Positions 30,189 to 40,203 of a stretch of 60,534 nt of DNA are shown in pieces. The stretch comes from Cupriavidus sp. UYMMa02A (GTDB taxonomy: Bacteria; Pseudomonadota; Gammaproteobacteria; Burkholderiales; Burkholderiaceae). The position numbers and the translations under genes are program-made. The notes under the pieces are model-generated. The model was not told the DNA's origin. It did no database searches and worked only from the letters and a program-made list of their open reading frames with translations. How positions within the stretch are numbered: position 1 is the first letter of the stretch; each line of letters starts with the position of its first letter. Location: contig LRMT01000056.1 in NCBI GenBank assembly GCA_001725945.1, positions 1-60,534 of the forward strand. Direction: 5' to 3'.

Positions 30189-31169
30189 TCAATCGAGCTG
30201 GATATGCGCATCGCGCACGATCCTGGCCCACTTCGGCATGTCGCCCGACACCACGGAGGCCAGCTCCTGCGGCGCGGAGCCGACCGGCTGCAGCCCCATG
30301 CCGGCCAGCTTCTGCGTGATTTCGGGCAGCTTGACGATGCGCGAGGCCTCGGCGGCCAGGCGCGCGGTCACGTCTTTCGGCGCGTTCGCGGGCAGGAACA
30401 GCGCGAACCAGCCGCTGGGCTCGAACCCCTGCAGGCCCTGCTCAGCGAACGTCGCCACATTCGGAATGGCCTTGTAGCGCTGGGTGCCGGTAATGCCCAG
30501 GATCTTGAACTTGCCGCTGGTCAGGTACGGATATGCCGACGTCACATCGACGAACGCCGAATCGACCTGCCCGCCGAGCAAGTCGTTGAGCAGGGGCGCA
30601 GCCCCCTTGTACGGGACATGCGTCAGCTCGATGCCGGCCTGCTGCCGGAGCAGTTCACCGTGCAGGTGCGACGACGTGCCGTTGCCGTACGAGCCATAGC
30701 TGAGCTTGCCGGCTTTCGCCTGAGCGATGAACTCTCGCAGCGAATTGGCCTGCACGCGGTTCGGCACCACGAACAGGTCCGACGACTTGGCGATCAGCGA
30801 GACCGGCGTGAAGTCCTTGTTCACGTCATACGGCATGCGCTTGTACAGGCTTGGCGACTGGATCAGCGCGGTGATGGCCAGCAGCACCGTGTAGCCATCC
30901 GGCGCCGCCTTGGCGACGATGTCGTTGCCGAGCATGCCGCTCGCGCCGGGCTTGTTGTCCACCACCACCGGCTGGCCCCAGGCCTCGGACAGCCGCTGGC
31001 CGATCATGCGGCCCACGGTATCGGTGCCGCCGCCGGCCGGATACGGCACCACCAGCCGGATCGGCTTGCTGGGGTAGTTCTGCGCCCGTGCCTGGCCCAC
31101 AGTGCCCAGCATGGCGGCGCCCGCCAGGGTGCCGGCTTGTGCCAGCCAGGTTCGTCTGCTCTTGTTCAT
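30189..31169 (-). CDS. Bug/TctC-family periplasmic solute-binding protein
   Basis: Intact, 326 residues from ATG 31169. The N-terminus MNKSRRTWLAQAGTLAGAAM has an Arg-Arg pair, possibly a Tat-type signal, cleaved after ARA. Family motifs: NYPSKPIRLVVPYPAGGGTD, VVDNKPGASGMLGND, APDGYTVLLAI, LSYGSYGNGTSSHLHGEL, VPYKGAAPLLNDLLGGQVD, FEPSGWFALFLPA. Encoded between the crotonase and an acyl-CoA ligase, so its ligand is probably the acid activated by that ligase. No membrane subunits nearby. Confidence 0.93.
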   Translation of the reverse strand: MNKSRRTWLAQAGTLAGAAMLGTVGQARAQNYPSKPIRLVVPYPAGGGTDTVGRMIGQRLSEAWGQPVVVDNKPGASGMLGNDIVAKAAPDGYTVLLAITALIQSPSLYKRMPYDVNKDFTPVSLIAKSSDLFVVPNRVQANSLREFIAQAKAGKLSYGSYGNGTSSHLHGELLRQQAGIELTHVPYKGAAPLLNDLLGGQVDSAFVDVTSAYPYLTSGKFKILGITGTQRYKAIPNVATFAEQGLQGFEPSGWFALFLPANAPKDVTARLAAEASRIVKLPEITQKLAGMGLQPVGSAPQELASVVSGDMPKWARIVRDAHIQLD

Positions 31170-31229
31170 GATGCTGTCTCTCTCCAAAGCTTTGTCTCGT
31201 GTCCCACCCGGCTATCGGCTTGACTGGTC

Positions 31230-32942
31230 TTACCGGCCTTGCGCGGCCTCGACCGGCCGCATGGCGTCTTCCTGCAGCGCACGCCACTGGATCTTGCCCG
31301 TAGCCGACTTGGGCAGAGCGTCGACGAATTCGACGATACGTGGCACCTTGTAGGCAGCCAGGCGCTCGCGGCACCAGGCCATGATGCGTTCCGGATCGGC
31401 TTCCGGCGTGCCGCGCGATTCGGGGCGCAGCGCCACCACGGCCTTGACCGTCTCGCCGCGATGGTCGTCGCGCGCCGCGATTACGCAGGCCTCGTGAATA
31501 GCCGGATGGCCGTAGAGCAGGTTCTCCACCTCGGCCGGCCAGACCTTGAAGCCCGACGCGTTGATCATCCGCTTGAGACGATCGCGCATGAAGAAGTAGC
31601 CCTCTTCATCCACGAAGCCGAGATCGCCGGTGCGCAGGAAGCGCTTGCCGTCGATTTCGATGAACGATTCCTCGTTGGCCTGCGGGTTGTTCCAGTAGCC
31701 GGCCATCACCTGAGCGCCATGCACGACGATCTCGCCGATCTCGCCTTGCGGCAGTTCGGCCAGGGTTTCGGGGTCGACCACGCGCGCGTCCACGCCGAAG
31801 GTGGCAATGCCCAGGCATTCGCGCTTGGGCTTCTGGCGCGGGTTGGACAGCAGGAACGACGCCGTCTCGGTCATGCCGTAGGCTCGACGTAAGGCAGGCC
31901 GAAACGCTCCTGCAGCATGTTGGCCACCGCATCAGGCATGGCTGCGCCGCCGCCACCCAGGAAGGCCAGGCTGGACAGATCGCGTTCGGCCACGCCGGGC
32001 TGCGCAAAGAAATCGACCAGCATGGCCGGCGGCGCGCCCCATACCGAGGCGCGATAGCGCTCGATCAAGTCGGCGGCGAGCGCGCGGTCCCAGCGCGGCA
32101 TCAGCACCACGGTGGCGCCCAGGTAGATCGGCGAATGCATGCAGTTCTGCATGCCGAGCAAGTGGAACATGGGCGCAACCGCGAGCACCACGGCCTCCGG
32201 CGTGCTGCTGCGCCAGACCTGTGAGCCCACCGCGGCGCTCATCATGGTGCCGTGCGTGTGCATGCAGCCTTTGGGATTGCCGGTCGTGCCCGACGTGTAG
32301 GCCAGCATGCACAGCGTGTTGTAGCCGGCCTCGTGCGGACGCGGGTGCTGGCCGGCATTGCGCGCGGCATCCCAGGCCGTGGGCATCGCGCCAGTCGGTG
32401 CCGTGCTCAGCGCGGCGCGGGCTCGCGCAGCCAGGCCGGCACCGGCAGCCCGCCGTCGTCGTGCAGCATGTCCGCGTAGTGGTGCACGATCACGTGGCGC
32501 AGTGCCTTGCCGTGCAGCGGTGCGACGCGGTCGTACAATTCGCTGCCGCAGAACGCAGCCACGGCGCCGCTGTCCGCCACCACGTGTTCGAGTTCGGCTT
32601 CGAGCCACATCGGATTGGCCGGGACCACCGCGCCTCGGCACGCAGGATGGCGTAGTAGGCCACGATGAACTGCGGGCAGTTCTGGCTGAACAGCACCACC
32701 CGGTCGCCGGGCTGGATGCCGCAGGTATGCTGCAGGTACCCCGCCATGCGTTCGACTTCGTCCAGCAGCGCGGCGTAGGTGATCGCGGTGCCGAAGTACT
32801 GGATCGCCGTCTTGTCGGGATAGCGGCGCGCGGCCACCTCCAGGTTGTAGAACAGGCTGGTACGCGGTGCGTGCAGCGTGGGCGGCAAGCCGGCGGGCCA
32901 GGCGGGGGAACGGTAAGGCTGGGTGGTACTGGCGGACTTCAT
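31230..32942 (-). CDS. AMP-binding acyl-CoA synthetase, long-chain type (frameshifted)
   Basis: About 571 residues after three frameshifts (near 32633, 32415 and 31880). Motifs: TAITYAALLDEVERMAGYL, LAYTSGTTGNPKGCM phosphate loop, GYGMTETAS (broken by the third frameshift), TGDLGFVDEEGYFFMRDRLK, NASGFKVWPAEVE, and the catalytic Lys in SATGKIQWRAL. ATG 32942 follows the preceding Bug stop by 13 bp. Activates an acid to its CoA ester for the downstream crotonase. The exact substrate class is uncertain. Confidence 0.85.
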
Positions 32943-32955
32943 GTCAGGCAAAGGC

Positions 32956-33960
32956 TCAGTCAAGACGAATATTGTGGGTACGGATCACCTTGCCCCAGCG
33001 CGCGTAATCGGTCTGCACGGTCTGGGCAAAGGCATCGGGCGTGCTGCCGGTCAGGATCACGCCCAGGTCATTCATGCGGGTACGCACCGCGGGATCGGCG
33101 AGCACGCGGTTGACATCGGCGGAGAATTTTTCGACGATCGGCCGCGGCGTGGCGGCCGGCAGCAGCAGGCCGAACCAGCCCAGCGAATCCATCCCGGCAA
33201 TGCCCAGTTCCTTGAACGTGGGCACGTCAGGCAATTGCGGCGAACGCGAGGCACCGGTCACGGCAAGCGCACGCAGGCGCCCGGAGGCGGCATGGGGCTT
33301 GGCGCCCATCACGGAAATCACGGCGGAAGGCACCTGGCCGCCGAGCAGATCGTTCAGTTCGGGTGCCTCGCCCTTGTAGGAGACGTGGATCATGTCGAGC
33401 CGGGCCATCTCGTTGAAGATTTCGCCGTAAAGATGGCCACTCGACCCGGTGCCGTACGAGCCAAAGGAAAACTGCTTCGGCTTGGCGCGCACCAGCGCGA
33501 TGAATTCCTTCAGGCTGGTGGCGGGCACCGAGTTGTGCACCGCAAATACCAGGTTGGTGGTGCCGAGCTCGGACACCGGCGCGAAATCCTTCACCGGGTC
33601 GAACGGCGCCTTGGTGTAGAGACTCGGCGCCTGCACGAGCGTCGTGATGGTGAGCAACGCGGTGTAGCCGTCAGGTTCAGCACGGGCCACCACTTCGGAG
33701 CCGATCATGCCGCTGGCGCCTGGGCGGTTTTCCACCACCACGGAGCGCTTCCACGTCTTGCCCAGGCCGTCGGCAATCGCACGGGCCAGGACGTCGGTCG
33801 CGCCGCCAGCCGGGTATGGCACCACCAGGCGGACGGATTTCGCGGGAAATGCCGCTTGCGCCATGGCCGTGCCGGCACCAAGCAAGCCGGTTGCGATGCC
33901 GCCCAGGGCCAGTACCCCGGCGCCAAGACGCAGCCATGCACTACGACGATCTGCCTGCAT
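32956..33960 (-). CDS. Bug/TctC-family periplasmic solute-binding protein
   Basis: Intact, 334 residues from ATG 33960. Signal peptide of about 35 residues ending TAMAQA, then FPAKSVRLVVPYPAGGATDV, VVENRPGASGMIGSE, EPDGYTALLTI, FSFGSYGTGSSGHLYGEI, VSYKGEAPELNDLLGGQ. RBS GGAGAC before the ATG. First gene of the operon ending with the crotonase. It is the second Bug in one operon, which is unusual and suggests two ligands or a duplicated receptor. Confidence 0.93.
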   Translation of the reverse strand: MQADRRSAWLRLGAGVLALGGIATGLLGAGTAMAQAAFPAKSVRLVVPYPAGGATDVLARAIADGLGKTWKRSVVVENRPGASGMIGSEVVARAEPDGYTALLTITTLVQAPSLYTKAPFDPVKDFAPVSELGTTNLVFAVHNSVPATSLKEFIALVRAKPKQFSFGSYGTGSSGHLYGEIFNEMARLDMIHVSYKGEAPELNDLLGGQVPSAVISVMGAKPHAASGRLRALAVTGASRSPQLPDVPTFKELGIAGMDSLGWFGLLLPAATPRPIVEKFSADVNRVLADPAVRTRMNDLGVILTGSTPDAFAQTVQTDYARWGKVIRTHNIRLD

Positions 33961-34302
33961 ACGGTTGTCTCCTTTGTGTTCTTCTGATTGGCGGGTCCGA
34001 CGGGGTTCTGCCGCCCCTTTTTCTTCCACCGTTGCTGTATCCGACGGTCTTGCCGCGTCCAGCGTGCCCGTGGGCGGTCCGTTCGGCGCGGACTTCTCCA
34101 CAGCGAGAGAGTGCGGGATGGCGGGCGATCCGTACAATGACCAGACGACCCAAAATGATTGGCCGAATTGCTCAGATGGAAGGCAGGCTTTGGCAAATCC
34201 CGATTGTGCGGCCCCACCCGGCCGCGATAAGGTCTGCACCAGGCCGACATGCCGCCACTGCCAAGGGCACAGTCCGGCCGCCCCAGACCAACGAGGAGAC
34301 TC
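33961..34302. other. Divergent promoter region between Bug and AraC genes
   Basis: About 340 bp without a supportable gene. It must hold the divergent promoters of the 33960-29366 operon and the AraC gene. I saw no strong palindrome or terminator. Confidence 0.5.
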
Positions 34303-35455
34303 ATGCACATCGTTGCCACGCCCGCTCACCGGCATCCCGTGCCGGGAAAGCCGCGCAGCATCGCCGCGCCGGGTCCGGCGTTGACCGGCGGCGCCGGCAC
34401 TGTCATTGCGCCGCTGGCCGCAGCGCCTGCGCGCCATACCATTGCCATCCACCACGTCCAGCAAATCCTGCTCGGCGTGCGGCGGCTCGGATGCGACATC
34501 GAGGCCCTGCTGCGCCGTGCGGCGATTTCGCCGGCGCTGCTGGCGTCGCCCAGCGCGCGCGTCACGCAGGACCAGTACGCCGCGCTGATCCGTACGCTGC
34601 GCCGCGTCACCCGTGACGAGCTGTGGGGCCTGCTGAGCCGACCGGTGCCGCCCGGCGTGTTCGCCCAGGCCGCGGGCGCGATGATCCACTGCGAAACGCT
34701 GGAAGAGGCGATCCAGGCTGGCTGCGCCAGTACCGGCTGCATATCGGTGACTTCACGCCCAGGCTGCAACGCTACGCGGATGGCATGACCGTTTCCATAC
34801 AGCTTCACCCGCGTGCGCCGGCCTCGCCGTGCCACGTATTCGCCGAATCAACTTTCGTATTCCATGCCTATGGGCTGATCAGCTGGCTGGCGGCGCGCCG
34901 CGTGCCCCTGTCCGGCGTCGACCTGAGCGCCGGCCCGCCCTTGGCCAGACCGACACCGAGCGCGTCTTCAGTACGACGGTGCGATACGGGCAGCCCTGCA
35001 CCGCACTGCATTTCGACGCCGCGTGGCTGCGGCTGCCGGTGATGCAGGACGCCGCCGGGCTGGCAGGGTTCCTGCGCGAAGCCCCACACAAGCTGCTGGT
35101 GCGCTACCGCGACAACAGCTGCCTAGCCGAACGCATCCGGCTGCACCTGCGCTCGCACCTCGACGAAGAACTCCCTTCGCTGGAACAGATGGCGCAGATG
35201 CTGCGCCTGACGCCCCAAACCCTGCGCCGCCGCCTGCGCGACGAAGGCCGCGGCTACCAGAACATCAAGGACAACCTGCGGCGCGACGTGGCCATCGGCA
35301 TGCTCGAGCGCTCAGGCCTGACGCTGCAGCAGGTCGCGCTTCGGCTCGGCTTTTCGGAGCCAAGCACCTTCCATCGGGCCTTCAAGAAATGGACTGGCGT
35401 GGCGCCAGGGGAATATCGGCAGCGCGGAATGCAGTTGACTGGCGCCGATAGCTGA
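34303..35455 (+). CDS. AraC-family transcriptional regulator (frameshifted)
   Basis: About 384 residues after frameshifts near 34728 and 34935. The N-terminal half resembles the arabinose-binding-like effector domain of the OruR/ArgR group (QQILLGVRRLGCDIEALLRRA; PVPPGVFAQAAGAMIHCETLEEAI). The C-terminal double HTH is complete: LEQMAQMLRLTPQTLRRRLRDEG and LTLQQVALRLGFSEPSTFHRAFKKWTG. ATG 34303 follows GAGGAGA. Divergent from the Bug-ligase-Bug-crotonase operon and so its probable activator. Confidence 0.87.
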
Positions 35456-35521
35456 TGTCTTCGTCGAATCGTGGGCGCTATCGTGCTTGGCAGGCGCCCC
35501 AATTCGGCTAAGGACCGAAAA

Positions 35522-35552
35522 AAGCCGGCGATGGCAGCACCATCACCGGCTT
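35522..35552 (-). terminator. Rho-independent terminator of CoA-transferase operon
   Basis: Thirteen-base arms AAGCCGGTGATGG and CCATCGCCGGCTT with one mismatch and a 5-base loop. On the minus strand it is followed by TTTT from a run of six A in the plus strand. It ends the 37726-35580 operon and separates it from the convergent AraC gene. Confidence 0.85.
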
Positions 35553-35579
35553 CTCCGCTGCGCCTTCCACCTAGCGCAC

Positions 35580-36812
35580 TCAGACCACGCCCTGCTCCCG
35601 CAGCGCAGCGATCCGTTCGGCCGACAGGCCCAGCACCTCGGCCAACACGCGCTCGGTATGTTCACCGAGACGCGGCGGTGGCGCGTCATACTGCACCGGC
35701 GTTGCCGAAAGCCGCAGCGGGCTCTTGACCGTCGGGCAGATTGCGCCGTCCTTGCGCACCAGGTCGAGCTGCAGTTCGCGATGGCGGACCTGCGGGTCTT
35801 CCAGCACCTGTGCGTAATCGTTGATCGGCCCGCACGGAATGCCCTGCGCTTCGAGCGCCTGCACCCAGTGCGCGGTGGCGCGGGTGCGCATATGGTCCTC
35901 GAGCATCGGCACCAGCACCTCGCGGTGGATGATGCGTCCTGGGCCGGTGGCAAAGCGCTCGTCGGCAGCAAGGTCCGGCCGCTCGATGCCGCGGCAATAC
36001 GCCTGCCACTGGCGTCGTTGCGGCCGCGACGATCATGTAGCCGTCCGCCGTGGCGAACACGTGGTACGGCACCATGTTCGCGTGCGCGTTGCCATAGCGC
36101 GGCATGGCCTGGCCGGTGATGCGCTGGGCGATGATCGGCGTTGCGCCCACCGCCACCACGGCATCGAGCAGCGCCATGTCGATGTGCTGGCCCTCGCCCG
36201 TACGCTCGGCGTGCCGCAGCGCAGCGAGCACGGCCACGGTCGAATACATGCCGGTCAGCATGTCCACCACCGCCACGCCGACCTTCTGCGGGCCGCCGCC
36301 AGGCAGATCGTCACGCTCGCCGGTCACGCTCATCAGTCCGCCGATACCCTGGAAGATGAAGTCATAGCCGGGCTTGTGCGCGCACGGGCCGGTCTGGCCG
36401 TAGCCCGTGATCGAGCAGTAGACCAGCGCCGGATTGATCGCCTTCAGGCTTTCATAGTCGAGCCCGTAGCGCTTGAGGTCGCCGACCTTGTAGTTCTCGA
36501 GGACGATGTGCGATTTGGCTGCGAGCTCGCGCACGATCGCCTGACCCTCCGGGCTGGCGATGTCCAGCGTGAGCGACTGCTTGCCGCGGTTGGCGCCGGC
36601 GAAGTAGGTGGCATCGCGCGAGGGCACGCCCTCGGCGTCCGGCAGCCACGGCGGGCCCCACGAGCGCGTGTCGTCGCCGACGCGGGGCCGCTCCACCTTG
36701 ATGACCTCGGCGCGAGGTCCGCCAGGTTTTGCGCGCACCACGGCCCTGCCAGGATGCGCGACAGGTCGAGCACCCGGACGCCGGCCAGCGCGCCCTGCAT
36801 GGCGGCCGCCAT
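35580..36812 (-). CDS. CaiB/BaiF (class III) CoA-transferase (frameshifted)
   Basis: About 410 residues after repair. GALAGVRVLDLSRILAGPWCAQNLADL opens the protein. TYFAGANRGKQSLTLDI, HKPGYDFIFQGIGGLMSVTGE and VAVVDMLTGMYSTVAVLAAL follow, the last with the likely catalytic Asp. Frameshifts near 36722 (CTCGCGCC, expected CTCGGCGCC, giving DLGAEVIKVE) and two close together near 36015. ATG 36812 lies directly after the SDR stop. A succinyl-CoA-dependent transfer would be typical, but the acceptor acid is unknown. Confidence 0.86.
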
Positions 36813-36813
36813 C

Positions 36814-37726
36814 TCAGATCGGATCCCAGCTGATCACGTCGGGCGAGCGCTCGAGCTTGAAAAGCTGCTGCGCATGGCCGGCATGGCGATCTCGCCGATC
36901 GATTCCGGGGTCCAGCCTTCGCTCATATGCACCGAGCGCACCGGACGCGGCTGGCTCATCAGGATGATTTCGTTGGCGCGCACCGCAAAAATCTGGCCAT
37001 TGACCTCGGCAGCGGACGGACTGGCGAGGTAGACCGCCACCGGACCGATCTTGCCGGCCTCCATCTTCTGCAGCTTGGCCACGCGCGCCTTCTCTTCCGG
37101 CGTTTCGGCCGGGATCGAGCTGGTCATGCGGCTCCAGGCAAACGGCGCGATGCAGTTCGAGCGTACGTTGAAACGCTGCATGTCGAGCGCGATCGACTTC
37201 GACAGTGCGGCGATGCCGAGCTTCGCGGCCGAGTAGTTGGCCTGGCCCAGGTTGCCGATCAGGCCCGAGGTCGACGTCATGTGCACGAACGCGCCGCCTT
37301 CCTGGTCCTTGAAGTAGTTGGCCGCCGCGCGGCTCACGAAGAAGGTGCCGTGCAGGTGCACGTCGATGACCGAGCGCCACTCTTCTTCGTTCATCTTGAA
37401 GAACATGCGGTCGCGCAGGTTGCCGGCGTTGTTGACCACGCGTCGATGCGGCCGAAATTGTCCAGCGCGCACTGGACGATGCTGTTGGCACCGTTCCAGG
37501 TCGACACGCTGTCGGTATTGGCCACGGCCTCGCCGCCGGCCGCACGGATCTCTTCGACCACGCGCTGCGCGGGGCCGGCATCGCCGCCTTCACCGGTCAT
37601 CGAGACACCAAGGTCGTTGACCACGACCTTGGCGCCGGCGGCTGCCATCGCCAGCGCGATACCGCGCCCGATCCCACCACCAGCGCCCGTTACCAGCGCC
37701 ACTTTGCCTGCCATCAAACCGCTCAT
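36814..37726 (-). CDS. MFE-2-like (R)-3-hydroxyacyl-CoA dehydrogenase, SDR (frameshifted)
   Basis: About 304 residues after frameshifts near 37440 and 36868. TGAGGGIGRGIALAMAAAGAKVVVNDLG and the insert GVSMTGEGGDAGPAQRVVEEI match the dehydrogenase domain of multifunctional enzyme 2 (17-beta-HSD4). NNAGNLRDRMFFKM and Tyr-x-x-x-Lys in ANYSAAKLG complete the active site. RBS GAGGAGC before ATG 37726. Promoter-proximal gene of a two-gene operon with the CoA-transferase, and divergent from a LysR gene. Confidence 0.86.
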
Positions 37727-37918
37727 TGCGTTGCTCCTCTGAATTCGTCCCGGCCACCTGACCGGGTTTCTGGCGACAATAGCGGGTTGCCCGCGATGGC
37801 CACGCCGCTCGCGAAAAACCATGTCCGAATGTTATTGCCGCAGCAGATACGATAAATTGGCGGCTGAAACATTGGAATTCACGAATTGCAAAAGAGGCCT
37901 TTGGCCAGATGGAACCCC

Positions 37919-38821
37919 ATGCATTACGACCTGACCGACCTGCGCCTTTTTCTCAATGTCGGTGAAACAGAGAACCTGACTCGCGCTGCGGAGCGCAGTT
38001 TCCTGTCTCTGCCCGCGGCCAGCACGCGCATCAAGCAGCTGGAAGAGGCGTTCCAGACGCAATTGCTGATCCGACAAGTAAAGGGCGTCAGACTGACCCC
38101 GGCCGGCGACGCCCTGCTGCGCCACGCGCGCGAGGTGTTCCGCGAGCTGGAGTGCCTGCATTCCGATCTGCGTCCCTATGCCAAGGGAGTGAAAGGCAGG
38201 GTCCGCCTGCTGGCCAATACCACCGCCACCAACTCGTTCCTGGCGACCGGGCTGTCCCGCTTTCTAAGTGAAAACCCTGACGTTGATGTGGAGCTGGAAG
38301 AGCACCTGTCGCAGGAAATCGTTTCGGCAATCAGCGCGGGCGCGGCGGATCTGGGCATCGTGGCGGGTGAAGTCGCCACCCAGGACCTCGACGTCATGCA
38401 CCTGTGCAGTGACGAACTGATCGTGATCGCGCCGGTGAACCACCCGCTGCCGCAGTTCAAGCGGCTGCACTTCGCCGACCTGCTGGACACCTGCCGCTTC
38501 GTCGGCCTGAACCAGTTCAGCGCGATCCAGTCCTTCCTGGACCGCATTGCGGGCGGCATGGGCAAGCGCATCAGCCTGCGCATCCAGGTGGGCAGCTTCG
38601 ACGCGGTCTGCCGTATGGTCGAAGCCGGCGCCGGCATCGCCATCGTGCCCAACAGCTGCGCGCGCCGCTACGCGAGCCGCAAGGTGCTGCGCTTCATTTC
38701 GCTCGAGGACGAATGGGCACGCCGCGAATTGCGCCTGTGCCGCCGTCCGGGCCGCGAACTACCGCAGTTCGCCGAAACCCTGATCCAGTACCTGGTCGAC
38801 GCTGCGCGCGAGCCTGTATAG
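37919..38821 (+). CDS. LysR-family transcriptional regulator
   Basis: Intact, 300 residues from ATG 37919. HTH DLRLFLNVGETENLTRAAERSFLSLPAASTRIKQLEEAFQ, then an effector-binding domain with VRLLANTTATNSFLATGLSRFL and GAADLGIVAGEV. Divergently transcribed from the SDR/CoA-transferase operon across a 190-bp gap, so probably its regulator. Confidence 0.93.
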   Translation: MHYDLTDLRLFLNVGETENLTRAAERSFLSLPAASTRIKQLEEAFQTQLLIRQVKGVRLTPAGDALLRHAREVFRELECLHSDLRPYAKGVKGRVRLLANTTATNSFLATGLSRFLSENPDVDVELEEHLSQEIVSAISAGAADLGIVAGEVATQDLDVMHLCSDELIVIAPVNHPLPQFKRLHFADLLDTCRFVGLNQFSAIQSFLDRIAGGMGKRISLRIQVGSFDAVCRMVEAGAGIAIVPNSCARRYASRKVLRFISLEDEWARRELRLCRRPGRELPQFAETLIQYLVDAAREPV

Positions 38822-38854
38822 AGCTGACACTGCATGGCCGTTCTCCGCCGGACG

Positions 38855-39340
38855 TCAGGCCGCCAGCGTTGCGAGCGGGCGCAGCGACACCAGCATGACC
38901 GCGATCAGCAGGGCCATGGCGGCCACGCCTGGCCAGCTCGTGCGGCCGCAGCGTGCAAGGCAGTCGTTGACCACCTCGGGCGACCAGTGATACTCGCGCA
39001 GCCGCCGGATCGTGGATTCCGCATGCAGGCGGTACAACTGGTTGCCGTAGAAGCCGAGTACCAGCGCCATCGCATAGGACAGCGGCCGGGAGATCGCAGC
39101 CGGCATCTGGATATGGAACAGCGCATGGAGCACCGGCTCGGCGCACAGGATGATGGCGTAGACGCCCACCTGCCAGTACATGCGGCGATAGGCCATCCAG
39201 AACGGCCCGAAGACGAACGCGGCCCAGTTCCATGCCATGCCATTGCGTGCCGCGGCGAGCTGCCACCTGCCGCGGTAATACGCAAAACGCGGTCCTACAA
39301 ACGCGGCAAGCGCCGCTTCGTCGCTGATGATTGCTTTCAT
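38855..39340 (-). CDS. DUF2628-type inner-membrane protein
   Basis: Intact, 161 residues from ATG 39340. The short N-terminal cytoplasmic part FVGPRFAYYRGRWQLAA is followed by the conserved WNWAAFVFGPFWMAYRRMYWQ motif that marks these proteins. Two to three further membrane helices follow, including the C-terminal VAAMALLIAVMLVSL. Function unknown. It stands alone with no obvious link to its neighbours. Confidence 0.8.
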   Translation of the reverse strand: MKAIISDEAALAAFVGPRFAYYRGRWQLAAARNGMAWNWAAFVFGPFWMAYRRMYWQVGVYAIILCAEPVLHALFHIQMPAAISRPLSYAMALVLGFYGNQLYRLHAESTIRRLREYHWSPEVVNDCLARCGRTSWPGVAAMALLIAVMLVSLRPLATLAA

Positions 39341-39947
39341 GCTTCGCTCCCCTGCAGTGGGTCCTGACGACGGACCTCTGCGACAGAGCATAGGGCTGCG
39401 GCGTCCGGCAAAGCGTTCGGTGGCGCGCAGAAAAAGCGATTAGCCGGAACGTCACGGGGGCGAGCAAGCTCGGGGGGCAGCAGCCGGCACCCAGGCTTCG
39501 CGCGACGCGGCAATTCCGGAATCAGGTGCGTGAAGCGTGGTGGCTTGCGTGCGGCCTTGCCCGGCGGCACGCGATGTGCCGCCGGGCGCACCGTCTACGC
39601 CCCTCTCGGACATCGTCCCGTCTCGCCGGCATGCGCCGGCACTGGCGCCAGGCGGGGACGTAGTCCGTCTCGCTTCCCCCTGCTTTTTTGCGAACCGCAA
39701 GTGACGCCTCCCCGTCGCCAATGCCATTCGCGTTTTCATTGTGGCCAATGCGCGCCCCCCGGTCATCATCCATATTGGTGATGGCGCGCAGCGGAGTTAC
39801 CCCGCAGCGGAGTAACCCGTCAGCCGCTCGGAAGCCGGGCCGGAGCCAATGCGGTGGCGTCCTACAGCGCAAACGGATTGGTGCGGACACGGCCGGACAG
39901 CGGCGCCTTCTATCGTGGAGACATACAGAAAAGGAAGGAGCATTATC
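39341..39947. other. Intergenic region with hairpin and direct repeat
   Basis: About 600 bp without a gene I can support. It has a perfect 12-bp hairpin at 39559-39587 (GCCCGGCGGCAC and GTGCCGCCGGGC around a 5-base loop) without T-run. It also has two copies of a 15-bp repeat, GCAGCGGAGTTACCC and GCAGCGGAGTAACCC, at 39788-39802 and 39804-39818. Long open frames on both strands here lack homology features and good starts. Confidence 0.5.
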
Positions 39948-40022
39948 ATGCCGTACATCATCGCGTGGCTTCTCGGCGTCCCGGCCCTCGTGCTGATCCT
40001 GATCTGGCTGTTCATGCACTGA
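39948..40022 (+). CDS. 24-residue single-helix membrane peptide
   Basis: ATG to TGA encoding 24 residues that start MPYIIAWLLGVPALVL and end with WLFMH. Nearly the whole peptide is one transmembrane helix, with an aromatic at each edge. AAGGAAGGAG lies 7 bases before the ATG, the strongest RBS in this area, and a clean terminator follows 28 bp after the stop. Start, stop, RBS and terminator together make a complete small transcription unit. I recall similar tiny proteins in other proteobacteria but cannot name a family. Possibly a stress-related membrane peptide. Confidence 0.7.
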   Translation: MPYIIAWLLGVPALVLILIWLFMH

Positions 40023-40049
40023 GGCGTACCGCGCCGATACCCTGCCAGA

Positions 40050-40073
40050 AGACGCCCGGTTCGCCGGGCGTCT
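40050..40073 (+). terminator. Terminator of the small membrane-peptide gene
   Basis: Perfect 10-bp stem AGACGCCCGG/CCGGGCGTCT with a UUCG tetraloop, followed by TGCC. The T-run is weak, but the stem and loop are very stable. Confidence 0.75.
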
Positions 40074-40090
40074 TGCCGTCAGGCGCAGAG

Positions 40091-40123
40091 CCGCACCTAA
40101 GGCGCACCTAAGCCGCACCTAAG
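40091..40123. repeat. Three tandem copies of an 11-bp unit
   Basis: CCGCACCTAAG, GCGCACCTAAG and CCGCACCTAAG in direct tandem, 80 bp upstream of the first itaconate-cluster gene. The 11-bp period equals one helical turn, so copies face the same side of the DNA. Possible regulator array or a replication-slippage tract. Confidence 0.65.
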
Positions 40124-40153
40124 CCGCTCTTTCGCAAATCCGAATTTCGGGTC

Positions 40154-40182
40154 AATGGGCCCTAGGGAATAATGGCCCCATT
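40154..40182. promoter_or_regulatory. Inverted repeat ahead of itaconate cluster
   Basis: AATGGGC and GGCCCCATT arms flank an AT-rich centre (TAGGGAATAAT), 20 bp before the ATG of the ACAD gene. The position suits an operator or 5' leader structure. No regulator gene lies next to the cluster to pair with it. Confidence 0.35.
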
Positions 40183-40203
40183 CAAATCGACCGGGCCGAC
40201 CCC

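Noticed and set aside
39522..40118. Open frame of 198 codons on the minus strand in the gap before the itaconate cluster
   Set aside because: It covers the 24-residue peptide gene and its terminator in antisense, has low-complexity composition and no good start.
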